Below, one piece after another: positions 35,624 through 44,513 of a DNA stretch of 64,000 bases (position 1 is the stretch's first letter; each line of letters opens with the position of its first letter). The DNA comes from Novosphingobium sp. ERN07 (GTDB taxonomy: Bacteria > Pseudomonadota > Alphaproteobacteria > Sphingomonadales > Sphingomonadaceae): assembly GCF_012641335.1 (NCBI RefSeq), contig NZ_JABAID010000012.1, positions 59,791-123,790 of the forward strand, written 5' to 3'. Below the pieces are notes generated by a model. That model was not told the DNA's origin, did not search any database, and saw only the letters and a program-made list of their open reading frames with translations. Position numbers and translations under genes: made by a program.

Positions 35624-36772
35624 TTAAGTTAGCCAATGTCGAGCCAGCGCAACGTGCAGGCGCACGCCGGTTTCCATCACCGTATCGTTGAAATCGTAGT
35701 GCGGGTTGTGGAGCGGGGCCGCGTGGTCTGCGGTGCCTTGGCCAAGCCAGATATAGGCGCCGGAGCGCTGTTGCAGCATGAACGAGAAGTCTTCGGATGT
35801 GGGCGCGGGTTCGGGGGCGAGTTCGGCTTTTCCAACCGTGGCGGCCACTTCCAGCGCGTCCGCAGCAGCTAGCGGATCGTTGATCGTGGCGGGATAATAG
35901 CGGTCATAGTCCAGCGTGCATTGCACTTCAAAGCTGGCTTCGATGCCTTTCAGCATGGCGCGCATACGCTCTTCGATGCGGTCCTGAACCGCCGGGTCGA
36001 AAGTGCGGACGGTGCCGCCGACCATGACCTCTGCCGGGATCACGTTGTGCGCGTGGCCGCCGTGGATTTCAGTGATCGAAAGAACTGCCGCTGCATAAGG
36101 CGGCACCGCGCGCGATACGATGGTGTTCAATTGCTGGACCAGCGATGCAGCGGCGAGGATGGCGTCGGGGCTGTCCTGCGGGATGGCAGCGTGGCCGCCC
36201 TTGCCGGTGACGGTAATGCGGAACTTGTCTGCCGCGCCCATGATCGCGCCGGGGCGGGTGCTGATCGTGCCTGCAGGCAGGCCGGGCCAGTTGTGCAGGG
36301 CATAGACGCGATCACAGGGGAAGCGGTCGAACAGGCCTTCCTCGATCATCACGCGCGCGCCGCCCTGCCCTTCTTCGGCGGGCTGGAAGATGAAGTTCAC
36401 GGTCCCGGCAAAATCGAGGTCCGCCGACAGCACCCGCGCCGCGCCCAGCAGCATGGCCACATGGCCATCGTGACCGCAGCCGTGGAAAGTGCCGGGGGTC
36501 TTGCTGGCCCAGGGCAGGTTTGTCTGTTCGTGAATCGGCAGCGCGTCCATATCGGCGCGCAGACCCACGCTGCGGGTGCCTTCCCGCCTGCCTTTCAGCA
36601 CGCCGACAAGGCCAGTGGTGCCGATGCCTTCGTGAACCTCGATCCCCAGCGCGCGCAGTTCTTCGGCAATCCGTGCCGCCGTGCGGTGTTCGCAAAAGCC
36701 GAGTTCGGGGTGCGCGTGGATATCGCGGCGCAGCGCGACGAGATCGGGCAACAGGTCTGCAATATCGGTCAT
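35624..36772 (-). CDS. M20-family amidohydrolase (hippurate hydrolase / aminoacylase type)
   Basis: The 382-residue metallopeptidase has metal-binding motifs LRADMDALPIHE, FHGCGHDGHVAMLLGAA and FQPAEEGQGGA, and the dimerisation domain GKGGHAAIPQDSPD. Enzymes of this group release an amino acid or amine from an N-acyl conjugate in the cytoplasm. It begins 1 bp after the Lrp gene and is the last of aminotransferase-Lrp-amidohydrolase. Confidence 0.92.
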   Translation of the reverse strand: MTDIADLLPDLVALRRDIHAHPELGFCEHRTAARIAEELRALGIEVHEGIGTTGLVGVLKGRREGTRSVGLRADMDALPIHEQTNLPWASKTPGTFHGCGHDGHVAMLLGAARVLSADLDFAGTVNFIFQPAEEGQGGARVMIEEGLFDRFPCDRVYALHNWPGLPAGTISTRPGAIMGAADKFRITVTGKGGHAAIPQDSPDAILAAASLVQQLNTIVSRAVPPYAAAVLSITEIHGGHAHNVIPAEVMVGGTVRTFDPAVQDRIEERMRAMLKGIEASFEVQCTLDYDRYYPATINDPLAAADALEVAATVGKAELAPEPAPTSEDFSFMLQQRSGAYIWLGQGTADHAAPLHNPHYDFNDTVMETGVRLHVALARHWLT

Positions 36773-36773
36773 G

Positions 36774-37271
36774 TCAGGTGTGGGTCTGGCCGAAGAGGTT
36801 CTGGATCGGGAAATGATGCTTGATGAACGGCGATTTGATCACGACGTAGGAGAAGTATTTCTCGATGCCGTAATCGCTTTCCAGCATCCCTTCGATGATC
36901 GACTGGTAGTGCGAAACGCCGCGCGCCACGAATTTCAGCAGGTAATCGTAACCACCTGAAACAAGGTGGCATTCCACGATCTCGTCGATCTTCACGATGC
37001 GGCTTTCGAAGCGGGAAAAATCCCCCCGGCGATGTTCGCTGAGCGTGACTTCGGTGAAGACCGTGAGGAATTCGCCCAGCTTGTTGAGGTTGATATGCGC
37101 GCCATAGCCGGTGATGTAGCCCGCCTTTTCCAGCCGCTTTACCCGCGTCAGACAGGGGCTGGGTGAAAGGCCGACCGCATCGGCCAGTTCCACGTTGGTG
37201 ATCCGCCCCTCCTGCTGGAGCTTGGCGAGGATCTTGAGGTCAATCCTGTCGAGCTTGGGTCCGGGCAGCAT
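36774..37271 (-). CDS. Lrp/AsnC family transcriptional regulator
   Basis: The 165-residue protein has the helix-turn-helix (LDRIDLKILAKLQQEGRITNVELADAVGLSPSPCLTRVKRLEKAGYI) and the C-terminal RAM ligand domain. It probably senses an amino acid and controls the flanking aminotransferase and amidohydrolase genes. The start MLPGPKLDR was chosen over an upstream in-frame start that would enter the preceding gene. Confidence 0.93.
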   Translation of the reverse strand: MLPGPKLDRIDLKILAKLQQEGRITNVELADAVGLSPSPCLTRVKRLEKAGYITGYGAHINLNKLGEFLTVFTEVTLSEHRRGDFSRFESRIVKIDEIVECHLVSGGYDYLLKFVARGVSHYQSIIEGMLESDYGIEKYFSYVVIKSPFIKHHFPIQNLFGQTHT

Positions 37272-37293
37272 GGCGTTTGTTCCCCCGTCAGTA

Positions 37294-38721
37294 TCAGGCG
37301 ACGCCAGCCGCAAGGGCCGCGCGAATGTCAGGCTGTTCGAGCAACTGGTCGAGCGAACGTTCCACCCGATCGAAGATCATGTCCATCTCCTCCAGCGTGC
37401 AGCACAGCGCGGGCGCGAAGCCCAGCACGGCGTTGGCAAAGCAGCGGACGATGACGCCGTTGCCATAAGTCAGCTTCGAAAGCCTGCCGCCGATATCAAG
37501 CGCCGGATCGAACACGGCCTTCGTCGCCTTGTTGGGCGTGAGTTCGATGGCACCGAGAAGCCCGCGATAGCGCACATCGCCCACCAGCGGATGCGCCTTG
37601 ATGCGTTCCATGTGCTGGGCGAACCGTTCCCCGGTCTTGCGGCCATTTTCCAGCAGACCGCCTTCGCGGTAGAGCCGCAGCACTTCCAGCGCCACGGCGG
37701 CGGCAACGGGGTGGCCGGAATAGGTCTGGCCGTGGCCGATAGGCAGTGCGGGCGATGCGCCATCGGCGATGGTCTGATAAACGTGATCGGCCATGAACAT
37801 CGCGCCCATCGGAATGTATCCGGCGGTCAGGCCCTTGGCCGTCGTCATGAAATCGGGCGAAACGCCTTCGTCCTCGCAGGCGAAAAGCGGGCCGGTGCGG
37901 CCAAAGCCGGTGATCACTTCATCCACCAGCATCAGAATGCCAAGGCGGGTGCAGGCTTCGCGCAGCGCTTTCAGCCAGCCGCGCGGCGGCACGATCACCC
38001 CGCCCGACCCCTGGATCGGCTCGCAGCAGAACGCTGCCACGTTGTCCGCGCCCAGTTCCGCCACTTTCGCTTCCAGCGCGGCGACGGTGGAGGCGATCAC
38101 CGCCGCGTCGTTATCGCCTTCGGGGTGGCGATAGGGATAGGGCGAGGCGATGTGGTGCTGCCACGGACGCGGCAGATCGAAATTTCGGTGGAAATTGCCC
38201 AGCGCGGTAAGGCCAGCGCCAAGGCTGCTCGATCCGTGATAGCCCCATTCCAGCGCGATGAAGTGCTTCTTGTCGGGCTTTCCGGCAGCGTTCCAGTAGT
38301 GAACGATATAACGGATGGCGCTGTCCACCGCATCAGACCCGCCCTGCGTGAAGAACACGTGATCAAGGCCATCGGGCGCGGCGGCGGTCAACTCTCCGGC
38401 AAGGCGGATGGCCGGTTCGCTGGCGAAGTGGAAATAGCCGGTGGCATAGGGCAGGCGGCGCATCTGCTCTGCCGCCACTTCAACGATGCAATCCTGCCCA
38501 TAGCCGACGTTGACGCACCACAGGCCCGCAAAGGCATCGAGCACGCGATTGCCTTCGGCATCGGTCAGCCACATGCCCTTGCCCGATTCCAGCACGATCG
38601 CGCCGTGCTGTTCGTGCCCACGGAACGAGGTGACCGAGTGGATCAGGTGATCGCGGTCGATATCGACCAGCGAGCGGTTGGTCAGCGCAGGTGAAAGGGC
38701 GTTCATCGCAGGCTCGTCCAT
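37294..38721 (-). CDS. Class III omega-amino acid:pyruvate-type aminotransferase
   Basis: The 475-residue PLP enzyme has the cofactor segment MLVDEVITGFGRTG and the Schiff-base Lys in TTAKGLTAGYIPMGA. It resembles beta-alanine/GABA/putrescine:pyruvate aminotransferases, which make semialdehydes. A second ATG at 38706 is an alternative start. The preceding 140 bp contain a 25-bp palindrome. Grouped with Lrp and amidohydrolase genes. Confidence 0.9.
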   Translation of the reverse strand: MDEPAMNALSPALTNRSLVDIDRDHLIHSVTSFRGHEQHGAIVLESGKGMWLTDAEGNRVLDAFAGLWCVNVGYGQDCIVEVAAEQMRRLPYATGYFHFASEPAIRLAGELTAAAPDGLDHVFFTQGGSDAVDSAIRYIVHYWNAAGKPDKKHFIALEWGYHGSSSLGAGLTALGNFHRNFDLPRPWQHHIASPYPYRHPEGDNDAAVIASTVAALEAKVAELGADNVAAFCCEPIQGSGGVIVPPRGWLKALREACTRLGILMLVDEVITGFGRTGPLFACEDEGVSPDFMTTAKGLTAGYIPMGAMFMADHVYQTIADGASPALPIGHGQTYSGHPVAAAVALEVLRLYREGGLLENGRKTGERFAQHMERIKAHPLVGDVRYRGLLGAIELTPNKATKAVFDPALDIGGRLSKLTYGNGVIVRCFANAVLGFAPALCCTLEEMDMIFDRVERSLDQLLEQPDIRAALAAGVA

Positions 38722-38814
38722 TGGTGTATCAATGAAGCGAGCCTAGGCCGGCGGCAAGAGCGGGTTTGGCCGAATGTGGGGGACGAAGGGTGGTTGGGCC
38801 GCATTCAGGCCGGT

Positions 38815-38839
38815 GGGCGCAGCATATTATGCCGCGCCC
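38815..38839. promoter_or_regulatory. 25-bp palindrome between the aminotransferase and dehydrogenase genes
   Basis: GGGCGC-A-GCATA/TATGC-C-GCGCCC is a near-perfect dyad centred at about 38827, with a T-run only on the plus-strand 3' side. It lies just past the dehydrogenase stop and about 95 bp upstream of the aminotransferase ATG. It may be an operator, or a hairpin separating the two transcripts. Confidence 0.45.
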
Positions 38840-38849
38840 TTTTTGATCA

Positions 38850-39941
38850 TCAGCCCAGCGCCTCGGCAATGGCCTTGCCGCAAGCATCGGTGCTGGCCGC
38901 GCCTTTCAGATCGCGCGTGCGGGCAGATGGCGTGGCGAGAACCTGTTCCACCGCGCGCATGATGGCGGCGGCAGCTTCTGCTTCGCCCAGATGTTCGAGC
39001 ATCATCGCGGCGGACCATATCTGGCCGACCGGGTTGGCGATGTTCTGCCCGGCGATATCGGGGGCGGAACCGTGGACCGGTTCGAACAGCGAAGGGTGCG
39101 TGCCTTCGGGGTTGATATTGCCCGATGGCGCAACGCCGATGGTGCCGGTGCAGGCCGGGCCAAGATCGGAAAGGATATCGCCGAACAGGTTCGATCCGAC
39201 CACCACATCGAAGCGATCCGGGTTCAGCACGAACTGCGCGGTCAGGATATCGATGTGATACTTGTCGTGGGTCACGTCGGGATATTCTGCGCCGATGGCT
39301 TCGACGCGCTGGTCCCAATAGGGCATCGTGATGGCGATGCCGTTCGACTTGGTGGCGCTGGTCAGGTGCTTCCGCTCGCGCTTCTGCGCAAGGTCGAAGG
39401 CATAGCGCAGCACGCGGTCCACGCCCACGCGCGTCATCACCGTTTCCTGAATCACCACTTCGCGGTCGGTATTGGGGAACATGATGCCGCCAACAGAGGA
39501 ATATTCACCCTCGGTATTCTCACGCACCACCCAGAAATCGATATCGCCAGGTTCCCGGCCCACCAGCGGGCATGGCACGCCCGGCATCAGGCGGACGGGG
39601 CGCAAGTTCACGTACTGATCGTATTCGCGGCGGAATTGCAGCAGAGAACCCCACAGCGAGATGTGATCGGGCACCGTATCGGGCCAGCCCACCGCGCCGA
39701 AGAAGATCGCATCGGGGCGGCCGATCTCTTCCTTCCAGTTGTCCGGCATCATCTTGCCGTGGCGCGCATAGTAATCGCAACAGGCGAAATCGTGCCACTT
39801 CTGCTCGATCTCGAAGCCATAGAGTGCGGCGGCCTTTTCCAGCACGCGCATCCCTTCGGGCATGACTTCCTTGCCGATGCCGTCGCCGGGGATGACCGCG
39901 ATGGTGTGCTTGCGGGTGTTGCCCAAAGTGTTGCTGCTCAT
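38850..39941 (-). CDS. Tartrate dehydrogenase/D-malate dehydrogenase family protein
   Basis: The 363-residue beta-decarboxylating dehydrogenase has IPGDGIGKEVMPEG, the substrate motif VRENTEGEYSSVGG, MTRVGVDRVLRYAF and the NAD segment EPVHGSAPDIAGQNIANPVG. Its features match the TtuC/DmlA group rather than isopropylmalate dehydrogenase. G-rich sequence precedes ATG 39941. It follows the semialdehyde dehydrogenase gene closely and would feed pyruvate or oxaloglycolate into central metabolism. Confidence 0.88.
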   Translation of the reverse strand: MSSNTLGNTRKHTIAVIPGDGIGKEVMPEGMRVLEKAAALYGFEIEQKWHDFACCDYYARHGKMMPDNWKEEIGRPDAIFFGAVGWPDTVPDHISLWGSLLQFRREYDQYVNLRPVRLMPGVPCPLVGREPGDIDFWVVRENTEGEYSSVGGIMFPNTDREVVIQETVMTRVGVDRVLRYAFDLAQKRERKHLTSATKSNGIAITMPYWDQRVEAIGAEYPDVTHDKYHIDILTAQFVLNPDRFDVVVGSNLFGDILSDLGPACTGTIGVAPSGNINPEGTHPSLFEPVHGSAPDIAGQNIANPVGQIWSAAMMLEHLGEAEAAAAIMRAVEQVLATPSARTRDLKGAASTDACGKAIAEALG

Positions 39942-39955
39942 CTGTGCCCCCAACG

Positions 39956-41410
39956 TCAGATCTTCAGGCCGCCGATGTGGAAGGCCTTGGTTTCCAGATA
40001 TTCCTCGATGCCCAGCGTCCCGCCTTCGCGGCCAAGGCCCGATTGCTTGATCCCGCCGAACGGGGCCATTTCCATCGCGATGGACCCGGTGTTGAGCGCG
40101 ATCATGCCCGCCTCCAGCGCCTCCGCCACGCGAAACGCGCGGTCGAGGCCGGATGTGTAGAAGTAGCTGGCAAGGCCATAAGGCGTATCGTTGGCCAGCG
40201 CCAAAGCCTCATCCTCCGTCTCGAACCGGAACAGCGGGGCGACCGGACCGAAGGTTTCCTCCGAAGCGAGGCGCATGTCTGCATTGGCTTCACCGATCAC
40301 CAGCGGACGCAGGAAATTGTCGCCTTCGCGGCCCTTGCCGGAGAACAGCACTTTGCCGCCCCGCGCAATCGCATCCTCGACATGGGCCGAAACTTTATCG
40401 ACCGCCGCCCGGTTGATGAGCGGGCCGGTGGTGGCATCGGCGTCCATGCCATTGCCCACATTGAGCGCCGAGACAGCCGCGCCCAGCCGCGCGGCAAATT
40501 CGTCATAGACCGGCGCGTGCACGAGGATGCGGTTGGCGCAGACGCAGGTCTGGCCAGCGTTACGGAACTTCGATGCCATCGCCGCCTTCACCGCCAGATC
40601 AAGGTCGGCATCGTCGAACACGATCAGCGGCGCATTGCCGCCAAGTTCAAGGCTGAGGCGTTTGATCGTATCCGCGCTCTGCCGCATCAGCAGCGCACCC
40701 ACGCGGGTAGAGCCGGTGAACGAGAGCTTGCGCACCACCGGACTGGCGGTGATCGCCGCGCCGATGGCCTGCGGCATCCCGGTGAGCAGATTTATCGTGC
40801 CCTTGGGGAAGCCTGCGCGCATCGCCAGTTCGACCAGCGCCAGCGCTGTGAACGGCGTCATTTCCGAAGGCTTGATCACCACGGGGCACCCCGCGGCCAG
40901 CGCGGGCGCGCATTTGCGGGTGATCATTGCGGCGGGGAAGTTCCACGGCGTGATCGCGGCGGAAACGCCGACCGGTTCGGTCATCACGATGATGCGGCGG
41001 TCCCGCTCTGGCGATGGCACGTTGCGCCCACCCACACGGCGGCCTTCTTCGGCAAACCATTTGATGAACGTGGCGGCATAGCGCACTTCGCCCTGCGCCT
41101 CAGCCAGTGGCTTGCCCTGTTCGGCGGTCATGATCCGGGCAAGATCATCGAGATTGGCCAGCACCAGCGCGTGCCATGCTTCGAGCAGCGCAGCGCGTTC
41201 GTTCGCGGTCCGGCGACGCCATTCGGGCCATGCGGCTTGCGCAGCAGCAATCGCTGCGTCGGCTTCCTCTGCGCCGCAATCAGGCACGGTACCGATCACA
41301 TTGCCCGTGGCAGGATTGGTAACGTCCAGCGTGGGCAAAGTGCCCGCGATCCATGCACCGTCAATCAGCGCGGCCTGCCGCAGCAGGGTGGGGTCATTCA
41401 GGTTCAGCAT
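39956..41410 (-). CDS. gabD: NAD(P)-dependent succinate-semialdehyde dehydrogenase type ALDH
   Basis: The 484-residue aldehyde dehydrogenase has VTPWNFPAAM-like ITPWNFPAAMITRK, FTGSTRVG, catalytic Glu in LELGGNAP and the nucleophile in RNAGQTCVCANR. The CVCANR form is characteristic of GabD. It oxidises succinate semialdehyde or a near analogue, fitting the neighbouring omega-aminotransferase. It starts 2 bp after the GNAT gene. Confidence 0.9.
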   Translation of the reverse strand: MLNLNDPTLLRQAALIDGAWIAGTLPTLDVTNPATGNVIGTVPDCGAEEADAAIAAAQAAWPEWRRRTANERAALLEAWHALVLANLDDLARIMTAEQGKPLAEAQGEVRYAATFIKWFAEEGRRVGGRNVPSPERDRRIIVMTEPVGVSAAITPWNFPAAMITRKCAPALAAGCPVVIKPSEMTPFTALALVELAMRAGFPKGTINLLTGMPQAIGAAITASPVVRKLSFTGSTRVGALLMRQSADTIKRLSLELGGNAPLIVFDDADLDLAVKAAMASKFRNAGQTCVCANRILVHAPVYDEFAARLGAAVSALNVGNGMDADATTGPLINRAAVDKVSAHVEDAIARGGKVLFSGKGREGDNFLRPLVIGEANADMRLASEETFGPVAPLFRFETEDEALALANDTPYGLASYFYTSGLDRAFRVAEALEAGMIALNTGSIAMEMAPFGGIKQSGLGREGGTLGIEEYLETKAFHIGGLKI

Positions 41411-41412
41411 GT

Positions 41413-42270
41413 TCACCCCAGTGCCTGTGCTGCAATGGCAAAGACTTGCGCCGCATCGCCCGGCACCGGCGCAGCGCCATGCGCCATCATCGTCACGCGG
41501 CCCACTTCGGGCAGCCCCAGCTCTTCCAGCCAAGGGCCAAGGCCGCTGCTTTCGGGAATGTCGATGCGGCAGAAGCTGCCCGATTGCGTGCCCAACCAAT
41601 GCGCGATCAGCGCCTGCGCGCCGGTCAGATCGGGCGCGACGACTGGCGCTATGGCCCAGCCGCGCCCGAAGCGGCGCAGCACGGCAAAGCCGGTCTGTTC
41701 ATGTTCGCGGCACAGCACCACCGTTTGCCCCTCGGCCTGAAAGGCATCGAGCACTGCCTTGCGATCCATGCCGGCAGCCGCCGCATAAAGCGCTTCCAAT
41801 GCAGCACCATCGGCGGCCCCCATCGGGCGCACGCGCTCCCCGGGCCGGAGCTGGACCAGCGGTTGCGCGGGCGCGATGGCCTGATGCTGGCACACCGTGC
41901 CGAGCTCAACGAAGCCCAGCTTGCGATAGAGCGGCAGGCCTTCCTCGGTGGCATTCAGGATCACTGTGCGGCCCTGCAACCGGTCGAGCATCGCATCCAT
42001 CAGCCTGCGCCCAAGGCCACGGCCCTGCATCGCCTTGCTCACGATCACCATGCCCAGCGTGGCGAAGCTCTCCCCAAAGCGCCAGCCCATGATCGTGCCG
42101 ACAACCTTGCCGTCTACCTCGGCCACCACGCCTTCGCCGATGGACAGGAACAGCGCCAAGTCCTCTTCGCGGTGCGGCCACTGCTGTTCGAAGCAGAGTT
42201 CGGCGGCGGCATGAATATCCTCGCCGGTCATGTCGCGCATGACGATCTGCGCCGCGTCCTGAACTGCCAT
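41413..42270 (-). CDS. GNAT family N-acetyltransferase, two-domain
   Basis: At 285 residues it has an N-terminal GNAT domain with the acetyl-CoA loop VSKAMQGRGLGRRLMDAML and ATEEGLPLYRKLGFVE, and a degenerate second GNAT-like half (FAVLRRFGRGWAIAPVVAPDLTGA). The start MAVQDAAQ is preferred to an ATG six codons earlier. It is first in GNAT-gabD-dehydrogenase and may acetylate the amine substrate or an intermediate. Confidence 0.87.
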   Translation of the reverse strand: MAVQDAAQIVMRDMTGEDIHAAAELCFEQQWPHREEDLALFLSIGEGVVAEVDGKVVGTIMGWRFGESFATLGMVIVSKAMQGRGLGRRLMDAMLDRLQGRTVILNATEEGLPLYRKLGFVELGTVCQHQAIAPAQPLVQLRPGERVRPMGAADGAALEALYAAAAGMDRKAVLDAFQAEGQTVVLCREHEQTGFAVLRRFGRGWAIAPVVAPDLTGAQALIAHWLGTQSGSFCRIDIPESSGLGPWLEELGLPEVGRVTMMAHGAAPVPGDAAQVFAIAAQALG

Positions 42271-42473
42271 CGGTTGCTCCCGGATCAAACTGGAGAGTGG
42301 GTACGCAAGGCACCCTTTGCAGCTTCAGGGTCTAAACAGCCGCCACCAACATGAGGTGCCGGTTTTGCATTTTATTCGGAACATTATCGCGCCGCATAGC
42401 GCCCTATTGCCGCACCGATTGCGCAAAGCACGGCATAGACTGCCGCATCCCCTGCACAACCGGAACACCTTCG
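42271..42473. promoter_or_regulatory. Divergent control region GNAT / aldehyde dehydrogenase
   Basis: This 200-bp region must contain the promoters for the leftward GNAT operon and the rightward aldehyde dehydrogenase gene. No clear operator is visible. Confidence 0.4.
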
Positions 42474-43946
42474 ATGAGCCTGTTCGATCCCGATAGCATC
42501 CGCCCCGCGCTGGCCGCCAATTTCATCGGCGGAATGCCGGTTGTCGGGCGCGGCCACAGCTTCATGGTCACGCGCCCATCGGACGGCGGGATGCTGGGCG
42601 AATTGCGCTCCGCCGATATGCAGCAACTGGCCGATGCGGTGGGAAATGCCGCGCTGGCACAGAAAGCCAGCGGTTGGGGCACGATGGAACCGCGTGGGCG
42701 AATGCGCCTGCTGCGCCGGTGGGCCGACCTGATCGAAGCCGACGCCGATACCCTCGCCCCGCTGGAAGCTGTGGGATCAAGCCGCACGCTGGCTGAAATC
42801 CGTAGCTGGGACTTGCCCTATACCGCCGAATGCATTCGCTTCTTTGCCGAATTTGCCGACAAGCACGGGGGCGAAATCGGCGCGACCACGCCTGATAAAC
42901 TCGGCTTCACCCTGACCCAGCCCTATGGCGTGGTGGGGGCGATTGCGCCGTGGAACCTGCCGCTGGTCATGGCTGCATGGAAGCTCGGCCCCGCGCTGGC
43001 GGCGGGCAATGCGGTGGTGCTCAAGCCATCCGAACTCACCCCGTTTTCGGTGGTGCGCCTTGCCGAACTGGCGGTGGCGGCGGGCCTTCCGGCGGGCGTG
43101 TTCAACGTCGTTCAGGGCGGCGGCGCGGATGTGGGCGATGCACTGGTGCGGCATACGGCGGTGGGCAAGGTCAGCTTCACCGGCTCCACCCGCACCGGCC
43201 GCGCCATCATGGCCGCCTGCGCCCAAACGGGACCAAAGCCTTCGACACTGGAACTTGGCGGAAAAAGCCCGCAACTGGTCTTTGCCGATGCCGATCTGGC
43301 CAAGGCATCGGCGCTAGTCGCGCGCGCCATCACGCTCAACGCCGGGCAGGTCTGCGTGGCGGGATCGCGCCTGCTGGTGCAGGACAAGGTGCGCGATGAA
43401 GTGGTGGACCGCCTGACCGCCGCGTTCGAAGCGCACCACTTGGGCACGACATGGGATCAGGGCACCACGATGGGGCCGATCATCTCGGAAGGCCAGCTTG
43501 CCCAGATTGACGGCATCGTCCAGCGCGCCCGTGCTGCCGGGGCAGAAGCGGTGACCGGCGGCGCGCGGGCAACATCGCCCCAATCGGGCAGCTTCTATCA
43601 GCCCACGCTGCTGGCTGGCGTGGCAGCAGACAGCGAAGCCGTGCAGGGCGAAATCTTCGGCCCGGTGCTGACCGTGCAGTCCTTTGCCGACGAGGAGGAA
43701 GCCATCGCGCTGGCCAACGGCACCGCCTATGGCCTTGCCGCAGGCGTCCACACCAACGACCTGTCGCGCGCAATGCGTGCGGTGCGAGAGCTTGAAGCGG
43801 GCACGGTATGGGTCAACCGCTATGGCCGCTCGGACGATTTCATCCTGCCCACCGGCGGCTTCAAGCAATCGGGCGTGGGCAAGGATCTGGGCCGCGACGC
43901 CTATCTCGCATCGTGCAAGGTCAAGACTGCGCTGATCCAGATCTGA
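42474..43946 (+). CDS. Aldehyde dehydrogenase family protein
   Basis: The 490-residue enzyme has IAPWNLPLVMAAWKLGPAL, FTGSTRTGRAIM, the general base in LELGGKSPQ, and the nucleophile Cys in NAGQVCVAGSRL. It resembles PuuC/betaine-aldehyde-type dehydrogenases. It is the only plus-strand metabolic gene in this catabolic region and could oxidise the aldehyde made by the OrdL/PuuB-type oxidase. The start MSLFDPDSI was chosen for family length. Confidence 0.92.
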   Translation: MSLFDPDSIRPALAANFIGGMPVVGRGHSFMVTRPSDGGMLGELRSADMQQLADAVGNAALAQKASGWGTMEPRGRMRLLRRWADLIEADADTLAPLEAVGSSRTLAEIRSWDLPYTAECIRFFAEFADKHGGEIGATTPDKLGFTLTQPYGVVGAIAPWNLPLVMAAWKLGPALAAGNAVVLKPSELTPFSVVRLAELAVAAGLPAGVFNVVQGGGADVGDALVRHTAVGKVSFTGSTRTGRAIMAACAQTGPKPSTLELGGKSPQLVFADADLAKASALVARAITLNAGQVCVAGSRLLVQDKVRDEVVDRLTAAFEAHHLGTTWDQGTTMGPIISEGQLAQIDGIVQRARAAGAEAVTGGARATSPQSGSFYQPTLLAGVAADSEAVQGEIFGPVLTVQSFADEEEAIALANGTAYGLAAGVHTNDLSRAMRAVRELEAGTVWVNRYGRSDDFILPTGGFKQSGVGKDLGRDAYLASCKVKTALIQI

Positions 43947-43952
43947 TTGCAT

Positions 43953-43971
43953 TTGTACAAAATTTGGTACA
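43953..43971. promoter_or_regulatory. YefM-type operator: paired GTAC cores
   Basis: TTGTACAA is followed by GGTACA. Their palindromic GTAC centres are exactly 12 bp apart, the arrangement I recall for yefM-yoeB operators bound cooperatively by antitoxin and complex. It lies 24 bp before the antitoxin GTG. Confidence 0.65.
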
Positions 43972-43994
43972 TAAACGCAGCAAGGAGACTTGCC

Positions 43995-44249
43995 GTGGAC
44001 GTGATCAGCTATTCCGATACCCGTGCGCATCTGAAGGACGTGATGGACCGCGTGGTGGAAGATCGCACGCCCGTTGTGATCTCCCGGCAAAAGGCGGAAT
44101 CGGTCGTGATGATCTCGCTGGCGGACTGGAATGCCATCGAAGAAACGATGCACCTGCTTTCATCGGCAGGCAACGCGGCGCGGCTCAAATCCGCCATTGG
44201 CCAGCTTGACGCCGGAAAAGGCCAGACACGAGAGCTGATTCAGCCGTGA
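43995..44249 (+). CDS. yefM: YefM/Phd family antitoxin
   Basis: The 84-residue protein has MDVISYSDTRAHLKDVMDRVVEDRTPVVISRQ, the Phd/YefM N-terminal DNA-binding fold, and a C-terminal toxin-binding tail. The start is GTG with AAGGAGA seven bases upstream. It autorepresses with YoeB at the GTAC-core operator and is coupled to the toxin by 4 bp. Confidence 0.92.
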   Translation: MDVISYSDTRAHLKDVMDRVVEDRTPVVISRQKAESVVMISLADWNAIEETMHLLSSAGNAARLKSAIGQLDAGKGQTRELIQP

Positions 44250-44512
44250 AACTGGTTTTCGCGGATGCAGCCTGGGAAGATTACCTGCACTGGCAAGCCA
44301 CCGCGCCCAATGTGTTGCAGCGGGTGAACGATCTGATCAAGGAATGTCAGCGCACCCCATTCAAGGGCACGGGCAAGCCGGAACCGCTGAAAGGCGATCT
44401 CAAGGGCTGGTGGTCACGCCGGATCACGCTGGAAGACCGGTTGGTCTATCGCGTATCCGGCAGTCTGCCCGATCAGCAGTTAGAAATCGCGCAGTGCCGG
44501 TTTCACTACTGA
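44246..44512 (+). CDS. yoeB: YoeB family ribosome-dependent mRNA interferase toxin
   Basis: The 88-residue RelE-superfamily protein retains Glu46, Arg65 and the C-terminal His-Tyr pair (CRFHY), the YoeB catalytic residues at the family positions. It cleaves mRNA at the ribosomal A site when free of YefM. It is intact and appears functional. Confidence 0.93.
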   Translation: MKLVFADAAWEDYLHWQATAPNVLQRVNDLIKECQRTPFKGTGKPEPLKGDLKGWWSRRITLEDRLVYRVSGSLPDQQLEIAQCRFHY

Positions 44513-44513
44513 A

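Noticed and set aside
37195..38694. 499-codon plus-strand open frame
   Set aside because: It is antisense to the aminotransferase, which has clear PLP-enzyme motifs; the antisense product matches no family.
39944..41740. 598-codon plus-strand open frame
   Set aside because: It is a complementary-strand shadow of the GabD-type dehydrogenase with no recognisable domain.
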